The notes under the pieces are model-generated. The model was not told the DNA's origin. It made no database searches and saw only the letters and a list, made by a program, of their open reading frames with translations. A program made the translations under genes and the position numbers. From the NCBI GenBank assembly GCA_948567375.1, contig OX419755.1, positions 41,483,001 through 41,547,000 of the forward strand: a stretch of DNA of 64,000 bases, read 5' to 3'. The DNA comes from Lunularia cruciata (Eukaryota; Streptophyta; Marchantiopsida; Lunulariales; Lunulariaceae). This document shows positions 22,059 to 34,430 of this stretch, piece after piece (position 1 is the stretch's first letter; each line of letters begins with the position of its first letter).

Positions 22059-22250
22059 CCATAACTCAAAGGGAGCTAAAGGACTCGCCATCCTTAGTGT
22101 AATTTTCACTTAGTAAATAAAAATAATTTCATAACTCTAAGGGAACTGCCATGAGTGTAGTTTTCACTTAGTAAATAAAAATAATTCATAACTTAAAGTG
22201 AACTGCCATCCTGAGTGTATTTTTCACCTAACAAATAAAGCTAATTTCAT
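22059..22250 (+). repeat. Three-unit tandem repeat at the end of the copia element
   Basis: Units begin CATAACTC near 22059, 22130 and 22187. Each contains GTGTA.TTTTCACTTAG and TAAATAAAAATAAT (unit length 57-71 bp). They end where CpG-bearing unique DNA begins. Confidence 0.7.
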
Positions 22251-22518
22251 GCAAAGTATCGCAACAAATTCTTCTCGTATAGCATTCCGTTGGAATGCAC
22301 TATCTATCTATATATGGCAATTAGAGCTAAGCTAATATCGTACGATGCCTGCCGGTCTGCTATCATGCGAGCATAGTGTTGCTCCAGTTCTTTTCCAGGG
22401 TCTATTCAAAGAGGATCGTTACACTATAATCGCCGTCGAGCAAATGTTTCCACGTTTCTATTCAAATGTCTGTTTCGATCAGGTCGAATCTGCCCGTTTC
22501 GATCGGTGGATGTGATGA

Positions 22519-23713
22519 ATGTGGAAACAGACACCTCGGGTGCATTTTCAACATCACAAGCTGCAGGCTGAAAAAGTTGTTCTCTACCAGACGGGTCAAC
22601 GTGGAGCTAAATGGGGTATTCTTCTGGACGATAAAAGCATCGGACCTGGGGGCCTAGATGTTTTGAGGGATTTTAAAGCGTTCTCTTGGACGCCTGCGTG
22701 GAGAAGGGAGAAAACTGCGTTATGTGAAGATGTGAGTAATCACGACGGACTTTTCAACAAAGACGGGAACGTGACGACTCCTCGAGATGGGCAAGTGGAC
22801 TACGCCATGCATTCCGTGCTAGGTGCGTGGATCTTTGGGGTCCACTTCCGCAAATGTGAAGCTCATAGCGTACAAAGTTAGTAAGCTAACTCTTATATAC
22901 ACGCATATTAAGTTCAAGTATAAGTTCATACACGCTTAAGTTATGGCCAGATTTCATATGCAGGTACTGGTTCCCAGTTTGGCAGCCTCTAGTTCTGGCG
23001 TTCATGTTCGTCAAACTGACAAGAAGGTAACTACATCAGCTCCAATAGAATACTGTCTCTTCCAAATTCTGTCCTTAGTCTACTCTAAAGGAACTTGTCC
23101 TCTTTGTTAGCATCATTACTATGCTGTACCTTGTGTTCGATAAGAGCCTTCCCTACGAGATTTTTGCTGAAAGAAGATCCTTACTTTAAGGAACATGGAA
23201 AGTACCGGAATGTGGTAGACTATGTGGATCGAATGCGACAGTTGGAGGAGCAATACGGCTTCAAATGGGAGTCGATCTTTCTCACTCTGGCTCAGGTATC
23301 GATCTGGCGGGCCGAGTTCATCAACAATGTGACAGACTCGGACAGAGGTCCAGATAACTCGAAATTCAGAAGAGGGGAAATGTTTTCTTCAGTCGGACGA
23401 CAAGCTCGTGGAGAGACTGGGTGGTCACACCTATCTGCCTAAGGGCAAGTTTGCACCAAAAGAACAATTTCTGGCCACTCTGTACATGATTTCCAACATA
23501 GCAGATTATGGCATTGTTTCACACAGTTCGAAAGTAGGAACATTTTTGGGTGAGCTGATCGGCGCTCGACATAGATTGTCGATGGAAGGGCTTGTAGGTC
23601 CAAAAGCTTGGTCTTATGGACCTCTCAATTCTATATTAAAAATATACAAATTTGGAATCTGCAACAGATGGTATTATTTGGTTGTAGCTCTTGTAGATGA
23701 ATGGCTTCAATAA
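22519..23713 (+). CDS. Candidate spliced gene of unknown function (partial model)
   Basis: Coding-like stretches lie at 22519-22880, 22974-23026 and 23091-23713. The clearest intron is 23296-23392 (97 bp): phase 0, donor gtatcg, acceptor after a pyrimidine run tgttttcttcag. Removing it joins an EDPYFKEHGKYRNVVDYVDR segment to SDDKLVERLGGHTYLPKGKF and on to VVALVDEWLQ followed by TAA at 23711. The exon at 22974 can encode YWFPVWQPLVLAFMFVKLTR, membrane-like, with donor gtaact at 23027. How the first stretch joins it is unresolved; the obvious junction makes a TAG. I recognise no family. The true start may lie upstream. It is convergent with the next gene. Confidence 0.4.
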
Positions 23714-24380
23714 TCTATACAGGACATCGAAGGTGGCCATTATTCCAAAGACCAGCTCGTTTGTTCTCGCGAAGGTCCATTTTGGCAGAGAACAACATTA
23801 ATGAGCATCCGTCTGAAATCCCTCAAGCTTTAGCCTTACAAACTGTAAAATAACGAATGTGGCCCTTTGTGCGAGGATAGTGATAGTTATTCCACCGCCA
23901 AGATCAGCACATTTGTTCTTGACATCTTGAGAGTGAGGGCAAAGCTCAGGTTCATACATCGATCGACCTACTATACATATTCCACTGGAGCATTACTGTC
24001 AAATCTGAGTAGCCTCCGAGCTCCTTCTGTGTAGGCAACAAAAGTATTGGTGTCTGATAAAGAGTTGAACGAACCTCTGCAATACCAAATTAAGTCCCTT
24101 TAGGTAGAAATGGATCTTTTTGAAGGTATGATGTATTGTTCATAAGTTAACGGGACGGTTGTTGTGAGGAAGGTTGATCTTAGGTGTCAACTTTCAGCAC
24201 TAGAGTTTTAAAATTCTGATTTCGTCCCGGTTGTAGTTCTAAGTACATTGCCAGTAAGTAAACGATGAAATCGACTAATCGGGATCAGGTTCACCTTAGT
24301 GCTCCCTAAGAGACCTTTGATTTTAGTATGTCTGTCATGCCCCCGCTGCATGATCAGTTTGAAGCGGTGCTGGTCTGTGT

Positions 24381-25987
24381 TTAAGGAAGCTCTTCCCCAA
24401 ATTCTCCGAGGCAGGCCATGTGGGGGAATCGCTTCCGGCAGAAACCACCCCAAGTTAAGCAGCAGAGATCTGCTGAGGAGTCGGCAAAGTTGTGTTTTGC
24501 CTTGAACTGATCGTACCCGGGAGGGGGTCTAAGGAAACCTAGCGAGGCTCTGGCTCTGGTGAGACCAAAATCATCTTTCCTTATTGCTTCTTCACCTTTC
24601 AAGCGGGACGCAGCCGGCTGAGGTTGTCCAGCTGGTGGTGAGGGTTTTGATTTTGTAGTCAAGGCCTTCAGTTCAGGTAAAGACACAGCACCCGTAGATT
24701 TGGAGTTCAGAGTATCGGAATTACGCGAGCACTCTGAACCTTTGGAAGTTGTAGGGGATTCGGACTTGGTACCCAATGGATCATGTTCAGTATTACCCTT
24801 AGAGTTGGAGCTTAGCCCGTCATCGTCATCCTTCCCTTCACTACACAGGGACATCAGCGATATAGAGCGTAAAGAACCGACGCTTGAGGCATCTGAATTT
24901 GGCCCACCACGACAGAGGGTAGACCCGGGGGTTGAACATGTCGGTGAGGGACTAGAAGTGACTGTACCACCGCTATAACCGAGGGTTGCTAGACAACATC
25001 CCCCTTGAAATCCTTGAGACGTTGAAGCACAGGGACCAAATTCGAGTGGATTGCATCCGGAGAAAGTTGGACATGTGACTGGACACAAAGACTTCTGCTG
25101 GTGGCAAGTGCAAGGTCTCGCAAGCGGGAAAACCATGGGCTTAGGTTTTGGACGCCGCTTCTTTTTCTTTGGAGGGATAATGGCATAACGTTTGCGGGGA
25201 TTCATGTACTGAGCTCGGACGTTCTTGTATACGTCGTTTTTCAAGTAGGGCATCGTCCGGCCATCGAGTATGTGCTGAAACTGATTCCGCTTGTACGTCT
25301 CCCTCCATGTGAGCAGTGTAGTCAAATTCCAATCCTGCACAACCCGAATCAGAATCTACCATGAGTTGAAGACTTACAATTTCTAATCGCCTTGTGCTCG
25401 TGGAGCGACTCAAAATCTATTTTTTCTCCAAGTCACATGAGAATCAAGGCGCCAGTCCTGAATTTCTCCTGAATCGAGATCTTACCAAATGCGAGGGCTT
25501 GGACATCTTAGGGCCTCACTTTTTTATGTAAATCTGGAGGCCCACGCAACTCCCCAACAACCTTGCCCTTGCTCTTGGACTTTTGCAGTTTGCTTTTAGT
25601 CTGTGCAGGCCTAGAGACTTTGCTCTTCTTGTCGTTAGGAGTTCCAGCCCCATGCCAGCTCCTCGTTCCCAATTTCGACCCGGACGATGCCGAATCTCCT
25701 CCTCCACGGGCGGATTTCGTCGTGAAGTAGTCTTCAACCCAGTCATTAAACCGTAGGGATTCGGGAGCATTGTACTTGTTCGCCCTCTCTTCCTTCATGG
25801 CTTCAAAAAGCCTTCTGGTGCTGTGCGCCGGGAGTGAGTACACAGGAACCGTCGACGAATTCCATGATTTTTCCGATGATATCTCGTGCTGCTTTCCGCA
25901 GTTTGTCAGACGGATGAACAGATCTCTCTTGTAATTGCGCCTCGCAATTTTGTTCGATGACGGCATGGCTGCTGCCGCATCTATCAT
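24381..25987 (-). CDS. Two-exon gene for a basic, Ser-rich, probably nuclear protein of unknown family
   Basis: Exon 1 runs 25987-25520 and exon 2 25334-24381. The 185-bp intron has donor gtgagg after Lys-Lys and acceptor ttgtgcag, both phase 0, giving 473 residues. Exon 1 contains STRRLFEAMKEERANKY then SLRFNDWVEDYFTTK, probably a short conserved helical region. Exon 2 opens with a DWNLTTLLTWRETYKRNQFQ region and YMNPRKRYAIIPPKKKKRRP, a basic cluster that could be a nuclear signal (about residues 205-223). A Cys-rich patch and a long Ser/Thr-rich low-complexity tail follow. A second in-frame ATG lies at codon 8. No stops or shifts occur, and codon use is CpG-bearing, unlike the surrounding repeats. 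Function is not recognised. Confidence 0.65.
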
Positions 25988-27060
25988 CGATTTTCTACTG
26001 ACTGATTCATCATAGGAGTCAAAGCGACAAACAAAGAAGAAGATGCTGACGTAGAAGGACGGACGTACCCCTTCGTTTGAAGAAGAACCTAAAGATTACC
26101 TGAACCAATGAGATCTACTCTAATTGGATGGGCATACAAGACATGATATTCTCGCGAAGCCCATAAAAGAAACAACCTAAAACCTCAAAATTTCAACTAC
26201 GTCGTCGAAGAACTTTCCCTTGAAATGACTGACCCTAAACTCTAACAGAGACATGTACATGATACACCTCGGAAGTTTTATAGTTTGAAGGGGCAATTCG
26301 AAAGAGAAAGGTATTGACCATCACCGAACAGAGAAGATCGGGATAGCAATTTAAGACTAGGATACGAGGATTATCTCGGCTTGATTACACGTAAACTCAC
26401 GATGAGCGGAGGACTAGCAGCTCCACTATTGTAGTTGGATAAGATCCCGTCCCACACAGGATTCGAGCAGTTGTTGCAAAAGCACTCAGTTCCCACGAGA
26501 GTCTGTCTCCCTTCAGAGTAGAGCACCAACATTATCTGAGGTGTAAACTTGACTATAAAACAGACAACCTCTGTGAATGAATCATCTTCTACATATCCTT
26601 CTTAACTTCAGCACGACCTTACCATAGAATGTCGAAAACATGTGAGAGTAGTTTTCTTATTAGTGGTGAAATCTTTCTCTCGATTCGACATCCGCCTTTT
26701 CAGAAGAGAAATGGTTGGATCCAAGAATAAATCTCAATCGCTTCGATCTGTGTGCTGTGGAACAATCGTGGGTTGGATTGACGAAGTAATGATCTTTCAT
26801 TCAAAAGACTTGGCCTGACTCATTGCATCCAACTATCTTTCATCACTCGCTGGTGAAACAATTTCTAGAATTCTACTCTTATTACCTCTTTCTTTATCAG
26901 ATGAGAGGAGAATCTGTATGAGTATATAAATCATCCTGAACATACACTTGACATTTCTACACAATGACTAGATCAACATAAACGAGTACAGACAGAGCTC
27001 TGCAAAAGTCAAGGGTAGGAACTAGGGAGAGTGTAACTTGTAACTAGGTTCTCAAACAAA
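25988..27060. other. Upstream region of the minus-strand gene; no further gene seen
   Basis: Moderate-GC, CpG-bearing unique sequence continues about 1 kb beyond the start codon. It probably holds the 5' UTR and promoter. No TATA box or exon can be assigned with confidence. Confidence 0.4.
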
Positions 27061-30000
27061 ACACCTTTGTGATTCAAGTCTAACCAAAGCTTTTACTTTT
27101 TTAAACATATCATGACATGATCTGAGCATTCATATGCAAAATCATACCCTTCATTAGTCATCCATTAAACACATACTAATCAATAAACATAGAAATCAAT
27201 TTTATAAAGATGATTGAGAATATGGAAAGCTTTTTACCTCTAGTAAAGTGTATAATTCTACTCTTGTAATCACAAATCACTTGACCATTGATTGAGTAAG
27301 TGCAATTTTTGCTGAAGTAAACTTCCTTGTCCATGGCGTGCCTTTGCAACAAAGGAAAGGAGAATGCAATCCACTTGCACTATACACAGAAATCCTTTCC
27401 ATACAAACACATATGAAATTCTAACTCTCTCTTCCATCCTTAGCCATTTCCTTTTTGAGGATGGAAAATATGGTAGTGATCACTCTTTGAGTAAACCTAA
27501 TTGTGTACCCTACATTAATCCCCTAAAAGTTCATTCCTTTGGAAACACAAGCTATCTCTATATATCCAAATTGATCTAATGCTAATGCAACTTGGAGCCA
27601 TATAGTTATTTGGTATCTTTTGGGATCCCTCCTTTTCAAGACATTATGCACTTTGAGCAAATCCACTAAAGTAGCAAAAAAGTACATATCCACCCTCATG
27701 AGCTATTTGGAAGCAAGAGGATCAAGCACATAAAAAAAACTTATACATTAATTTTATACTATGCAAATTTTGAATTCTTTCTTTTAGATATTGCCTCTTG
27801 TGGATAAATCTACACCATTTGGAAAGCCTTTATGTAACATCCATGTCCTCCTCTTCTTTGTTCCATTCCACAACATCTAAATCCTAAGAGGAATCCACAT
27901 ACTCATCATTGGTCCATTCCTTATCACTATTTTCAAATTTTGCAATTTGGATGCACATAAAATTTTCCAATTCTTTCTTGAATAGTTTCCACATACTAAG
28001 ATGAGGCATTATGAAACTAGTGAATTATAACAAGCATGAATTGTCAAATCCAAATTGGACATTGGGAACTTCATATAGTAATATAGTACGAACTAACAAA
28101 AGCACCAAAACTATCTATTTATATCAAAGCTCAAACAAAACAAAATATTATTGTTATGAATAATTATTGCTAGTAGGAAGTATGCACCATTGCAAATCAT
28201 TGCAAAATAAAAAATATGCCATATGCCATATGCCATTGAGAACTATGAAGCTCAACCAGGGATAAGGTAACATGAGAAGATGTTGACTTCAAAATTGTGA
28301 TATTATGAAAGGTAACACTTGTCAAGGCATTTGAAATTGAATTATTGAAGATCTAATTAATATTTACAAGATGCTCTTTATCCCATGGAATCCTATGAGG
28401 ATTTATATATCATGAAAATGATAACCAATAGCCAATTTAAGGCAATTGACTATAGCACATAAAAATCTTGAGTGTCCATCATCTACACCTTGTAACACTT
28501 TATGGAACTTCCCATAACTTTCTTTTACGTGATTGTCATGGACTCTAAAATTACTAAAGTGAAACCTCCTAATATGGGATTTCAAAAAGGGAATTTTTGG
28601 TTTCCATAAAGATGCCATAAATTTTGTGAACAAGAGGTTTGGAAATCCTTCGTGGGGTGCAAGTGAAAGGAACTTGAAAGGCTTACATGAGGTAGTCCAT
28701 AATAAAAAAAAAGAGTTATAGAAGGTGAAAATAGTGATATGTAGAAGTTTACAAGTTACAAGGATTTCCATAAAAATTAATTAGTGCTAATTTATGCATT
28801 ACCATTTGAAATTGATGACAAACATTCATTTGCTTGTGGTGGGTTTAGAATAGAGAATTTGAAATCAAGAAAACCCATTGCTATAGTATCACATTTGAGA
28901 AAGCACTTGTTATGGATTTAGTGGTGGTGTCACATTTTAGAAAAAACTTGTTGTGGGTTTAGTGTTAGTCTCAAAAAGTAAATTGAGACAGTTTTGGATA
29001 GCTCCTTGGGTGGTATCACATTAGGATGTCAATCACATGATTGGTGCAATCAAATAGAATTCACCTTACAAGAAATTGGGAGGAGAAAAGTGAGGAGAAG
29101 AGTTTATCATTAAGAAATTGAGAGGATAAGAAAGGTCTCATTGGAAGTTTTTGTAGCACTATACCATGGTTAAGTACTCGTAAACTACTTTGCATAAAAA
29201 TAAAGAAGTTTGTATGCTTAAGAATCCAACTTTCATGAATGGAAGAGAGTTTTGACAATGAGGGAGGAGATTATTAGCTGTCATTGTGTTTAGAGGAATG
29301 GAGTGAGGAAGAAGACAATAACATGGACATTTTGTTAATGTGGTGGGAATTTATCCATGGGTTTAGATAGCTAAAGGAAAGGATTGTAACCATTTGCAGT
29401 TCAGAATTTGTTGTCAAGTTTTTTGGAGTGCTTGATGCTCTTGCTTTTAAACAATTGGTGAGGATGGAAATGGGATCCTTTAGCATTTTAGTGGAATTTC
29501 TCAAGAGCATGATGTTTTTAAAAAGAGGAATATGGGAAGAAAGCAAACCTTGGTATGGCTTCAAGTGGCTTTAGCATTGGATATATTAAAACATAACAAG
29601 AAGAGAGGAGCTTCTATGGCAAGAGTGATGAATCTTTGAGGTATTAGTGCAAGATCTACCACAAAATTTATTAGTAGAGTAATCATTGCCATATTTTCTA
29701 TACTTGAGAACCAAGTGTAGTGGCAAAGGATGGAGGAGAGAGGAAGAATTTAATCAATTTTTGCAGAGAGAGTGTTTCAATGATGTATTAGTAGATGAGA
29801 CTCTTTTATCCTCTAGCTCAAAGACCTACAATTGATGGGGAAACATATTTCAACAAGAAGGGGTTATACTACACCAATGGATAGGTGATATTTGAGGATA
29901 AACATAAGTTTATCATTTTGTTAGAGGTAAGTTCTACACATTTAAATTGGTGATGTGAATTTATGAAGGTTAATTCACAATGAGTTGGTTGTGCTTGCAT

Positions 30001-31690
30001 CTTAACTATGATCTAGTTCTTGTATGCTTGGCTCTTGTCATGACATGGCATGTTCAAGGAAATTAGAACTTTGAACCAAACAAGGAGGTTGTAATGCATT
30101 TGAGCACAATCAATACTTACTAAGTGATTTTAGATATGTATCATCTTGTTCCTTCTTATAAATAGGTACCTACCCACAATGAAAATATTTCAACTTCAAT
30201 GTAGCCAAGGCTCATAAATAAATGAGCAATGTATTGGTATTCTCAAAGGAAGATGATATTCTTTGCATGAGTTAAGAGTGTAGTTAAACAATAGAACCAA
30301 GAACACTTATCTTCTTTGATGTTTAAGAACATGTATTATCTTGCAAAAAATCATTTTCATGCAATGTGTGGATAAAGGACAAGGACAACTTTAGAGAAGA
30401 GGAAGAGGCCTATTATTTCCATGAGTTTTTGGAGTGTGTTGTAGAATGACAAGCAATATAGGGAGAAAAAAAAACCTTCACTTGTAGAAAGCTACTTGCC
30501 TTCAACTTTAGCTCTCATGCGTTTCTATATGAATCACAATGATAATAATAAAGTGTTTCCAATTCTCCATTTTTCTTGTGTTTGCAATTTGTGGTAGGGT
30601 TTGCCTAGGCTTGGGATGGAGTTTTCTTGCAAGTTTCAATTGAGGGTGGAGTTTTCTTGGGTTGGAAATGGTATTTCTTGTTAGAGAAAAGGTTTGTTTG
30701 GTTGTACAAGGAATTCTTATTAGTCATTTTCACAATTGCTTCCTCAAATTGAGGATGTAATTGGTAGGGCGGTTGTTCAAAAGTCACATTTGAATTTAAA
30801 CATATTCTTGTGCAGTTAAGTGTATTCTTGTGCAAGAAATGTATATATGGTGTAGAATTTACATAATTTTGAGGAGTTAAGAGAAATATGAGTATTCATG
30901 ATTTGATAAAGAGTAAAGCAACTACCATGGAAAAATTTCCCAAAGAATAGTACAACAATTGCAAATGAGTGAGGTCAATTTGACAAAGGGAGAGCATTAG
31001 AAGCAAGAAGGCCAATTTGGAAAGGAATCAAGGCAATTAGGAGAACATTAGAACCAAGAGGAGCAATTAAAAAAGAATGGCAAAGAGGGTAGATTTTTCC
31101 AAATTTTTTTTATGTAATTTAGGAGAAGGAGTGAATTTGAATAGAGGTAGAGTGGGCAGATTGGAATATTTCTCATAAAAAAATTCATAAAGTTTAGTGC
31201 AATGCTAATTCAGAATTTTCACAAAAGGCAAGGCAAAGAGGGGTTTTTGGATTTGGAAAATTTGCATGCAAGGAGTGCATAGAGTGCTACTAAAAAAATT
31301 TCAAATTGAGAAAAGAGAGTACGGAGAAGTTTTGTTAAATTTTAGAAGGAACAAGAGAGGTAGAACGTGGGAACATTTGTAGAAGAGAGTTTATTTTGCA
31401 CAAGCAAAGCCTATCCTAAGAAAGCAAAGAGGATTGAGAGAAGAAAAGTTTAAGAGGAGAGAGAGTGTGAGAAAGAAGACCTATGAGGAAATGTGACAAA
31501 GAGCAATGGAGATTGGGGAGTAGAAATTGAGAGAGCACTAGAGAGGAGAGGAGATTGGAGATTGAGGTCAATGGAGAGGAGAGAGAGTAGCAATTGTAGA
31601 GATGGATATTCATGAATACAAGAAGCTATGAGACTTGCCAAACATGGAAGATATCAACAAGGATCCATGGCTAATTGGGTTTGTGAGCCA
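27061..31690. other. AT-rich stretch, nothing recognised
   Basis: Short frames only, none with recognisable motifs. A/G-rich plus-strand sequence (about 29000-31650) suggests old repeat DNA, but I found no LTR ends, primer site or pol blocks. Confidence 0.4.
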
Positions 31691-31693
31691 GGT

Positions 31694-32367
31694 TGTCTCT
31701 CACTCAAGATGAACTTCTAAGGGCTATTATGGTAGTGCACCATAGAGTAAGAAGTCAAAGAACCCCAACTCCATCATACTCCTTTGAGGCTAACACTCCA
31801 AGACTCAAGACATTACTCACTAGAGAACTCAATGAGAGAGAGATAGTTACAAATGAAAGGATGATGAGTACTTTCTCACGTGTAGTTTATATACTTGTGA
31901 AATAAATACGCACCAAAGTTACTAATCACTAAAGTAACTCAAGTTATTAGGCTAAAATTCAAATAAAGTCAAAAAGTTAAAGGAATATCCATACTCATGG
32001 GAATATTCTCCTAAGCATGTGGTCTTATCTTGACCCAACCACTAAGTCAAGGATTCCTTCACATGGGCTATCCTTGGACTATAAAAGAATCCAAAACAAA
32101 AAGGCTTGTGGGTCCAAGAGTTCTCAACTCTTTCCACAAAGCCAAACACCTAAGAATAATACCAAGTTAATACACTAGACTCCAAAATAGTGGTGCTCAT
32201 CTTTTCCATTTCCTTAGAGTAAGGTCCCCTCGATCTTAGCTATGAATAACTTTAGCTAATCATGACTAATGTGGAACCGTCCTTTATCTCTCTATAAATA
32301 ATATCTCTCAAGTACTTATCATACCCAAAAAAATATCACAATAGCACATGCACAAATGGGTGTTACA
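31694..32367 (-). repeat. LTR of a truncated gypsy element
   Basis: This 674-bp LTR reads TGTAACACCC...GAGAGACA on the minus strand. It matches the LTR at 62164-62830 along its whole length at roughly 87 percent by eye. The polypurine tract flank is also shared, so it is the 3' LTR of a minus-strand element. Confidence 0.85.
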
Positions 32368-32771
32368 TTTACCCCCGAATTAAGATTTCACTTTGTACTC
32401 AAAGTGAAGATCTCTCTACCTTCTAAGATACATCTTCAAATCATCATGGTTTATCCTATTAGAGTGTCTTCCTCCCAACCCTTAAGATCAAAGGTGTAAT
32501 TGCACCACACCTTCTCCACTATGAAAGGTCCAAAGTACTTAGGCAAAAACTTCTTTTGCACTCTCTTGAATCAATTGGAATCAAACAACATTAGGCAATT
32601 ATCTTCTTTGAAAGGCTCCACCTTCTTCTTGCCTTGCATCTTATCATAACTCTCCTTTTGTTTCCTTTGGGCTTGCTCCACTTGAACCATATCAACTGCT
32701 CTTGCCTCTTCCAATTCCATGAGCTGATTCTTCCTTGATTTCTCTACATTACATCCTCGTGTTTTCTTCAA
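32368..32771 (-). pseudogene. Integrase C-terminal fragment of the same gypsy family
   Basis: The minus-strand reading includes ELEEARAVDMVQVEQAQRKQ and KVEPFKEDNCLMLFDSN. It corresponds to residues from about 254 to the end of the integrase ORF at 62879-63991. Similarity stops abruptly at 32772, where unrelated RT sequence begins, marking a truncation or nested junction. Confidence 0.8.
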
Positions 32772-33830
32772 GCATAGGAATGTCTCCTCTTGCTACTACT
32801 GCAGCCACCCAAAACAACTCAGTAAAACCACTAGAAGGATCATTTGCTTGGAAGCAATCTCTAAGGTGCTCATAAACCATCCCTAACAAGCCTCTTGAGG
32901 AAAGGCGAGGGACAATGCACAATGGTTGTGCAAATAGCAACCTATCAAGACATAAAAGTTGCTCAGGCTGATAATCTAAGACCTCTAGTGGTAGTCCTTC
33001 TATTGCTATAGGATGTAGTGAGCGTAGGGAAGAGATAGTCTCATTAGTAGGACTCACCATAGACAAAGGATGTGGCACTCATGCTACTCTACTAAACTCT
33101 CCCGCTTGACACAATGTCCTACATTGTCGTGATCAAGTGGACTTTGTGGTATCATGTGGCAACGCATATCTCCTAGATCGTGTAGCCCTAATTGAAAGGC
33201 CTCTTGACTCCTCTTGAAAGGCCATCCAATCCCCCGCTCGAAATCGACGAAATCTAGCAACCACCTCTCTATGCTTTGCACGTCCCCCTCTAGCATAACA
33301 AAGATACTATCGAGGGAGTAAGAGGAGTGGGAACCATGCTAACTCGTCCAAGGGATGACGTGCCAAACGATCAAGTGGTAGACGAAAAGCATGTCTAGCC
33401 TCATCATAGAGTGTGTAGGGTAGCCTATGGAATAGATGTGGATATGGAAACTAGTCTCAAATAACCCTAAAATACAACCCGCCTGAGAAGCTAACCACTC
33501 TTGCAACTCGATCGATCTCCTTAGAACGATCAACAAAAGGATAGAAGAAGTGTGCGTAATCCCAATTTTACACTACTATAGATGTGGTTTCTTTTCTCAC
33601 GTGTGCATCCCAAATGGTCAAATCATAGTCCTTGTCCTTCCTTCCCACATGGATCTTTCCTTTTTGTGAAGCAAAACATCGGTGACACACTAAGTATGGT
33701 GTATCTCGAGCCGCTCTAGACAATCCCACATGGGAAAGTATAACCATGGCTAACACAAAAATAATGATAATAACATATGATATTCCTTTCCATAGCCGTA
33801 AAACTACAACTCTCCACATCTTCATATAAG
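32772..33830 (-). pseudogene. Remnant of an R2/Dualen-like reverse-transcriptase ORF (pre-RT and zinc-finger region)
   Basis: Read from 33540 downwards the minus strand gives, across a few stops and shifts, FRLPLDRLARHPLDELAWFP, HREVVARFRRFRAGDWMAFQ, CRTLCQAGEF, then EVLDYQPEQLLCLDRLLFAQ and LSSRGLLGMVYEHLRDCFQA, ending GDIPM at the truncation. The order of helical pre-RT segment, CxLC-type turn, then an SxGLxGMxxEHL block is that of endonuclease-type non-LTR retroelements with N-terminal zinc fingers. VCHRCFASQKG near 33690 could be such a finger. The RT palm itself is cut off. Family assignment is from memory of related polyproteins and is moderate. Confidence 0.5.
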
Positions 33831-34430
33831 AAAATAATCTCTTTAAACTCTAAAAATTATAAATTCTCATAACTTTTGATTTACATTTCTAACATTTTAA
33901 GATTATTTTTTTTATAGAATTTAATCATGAAAATAAAAAAATTTAAAAATCCGTAGATATCCATGGAAGCAAAATTAAAAAATGAAAAAATTCGACAGTT
34001 CACTCGAGTGCTATATACTAGAGAACACTAAGGAATTATAGATATGTTTTCCCTCTCCTCTCCCGTATCCACACTCTCCCGCAACTCAGCGAATTTCCCA
34101 AGAATCTTGCCAATGAGGAGATGTTTTCCAAAAGTCAAAGCTGCCGAGTCGCGACGTCGCCAGTTGTCCCGAGGCGTAGAAGTAGCGACGTCGCGGGGTG
34201 GCGCGAATCTGACAGACAGGGCGTGGTTGACTTGTTCGTGTCTTGACAGGGAAGGAATGCAGTATTTGTACTGAAAGCGTGTGGGAGACACGGTCCATTT
34301 GTATATGAACTTCTTTTCTGGAGCGGCGAAGAAGATCTGAACGATCGATCACAGCAGTTGTCTATCAGCGCTCGAGCTCAACTTCCGAGCGGAGAACAGC
34401 AGATTTCATAGTCGAAGTCGGGGAAGAACA

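Larger units (their letters stand above)
18240..22250 (+). mobile_element. Ty1/copia retrotransposon remnant
   Basis: Plus-strand remnants occur in copia order: gag (about 18360-18640), integrase (about 19440-19680), RT (20640-21220), RNase H (21242-21830), then a polypurine-like GTGGAGGAG at 21866 and TGTGGAAATAAAGCC as a possible 3' LTR start at 21875. Integrase before RT fixes the superfamily. All domains carry stops or frame breaks. The sequence beyond about 22250 changes to CpG-bearing gene-like DNA, so the element ends there. Confidence 0.8.

Noticed and set aside
22700-22830. Possible EF-hand (NKDGNV) suggesting a caleosin/peroxygenase
   Set aside because: The loop lacks the right spacing and final acidic residue, and no caleosin proline knot or heme histidines are visible.
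22519-23026. Resemblance of the first exons to the proteasome subunit RPN2 C-terminus (NVT...VLG...YWFP)
   Set aside because: Only scattered short matches, the exon join makes a stop, and the downstream exons do not fit RPN2.
24700-24978. Plus-strand open frame opposite the minus-strand gene
   Set aside because: It is the antisense shadow of exon 2; the minus strand has the splice sites and coherent protein.
28403-28771. 122-codon minus-strand frame in AT-rich DNA
   Set aside because: Composition-driven residues, no recognisable domain and no neighbouring element features.
33568-33825. Hydrophobic N-terminus suggesting a membrane protein gene
   Set aside because: The frame sits at the start of the R2-like remnant, and its latter half reads as part of that decayed ORF; the hydrophobic run is likely chance.
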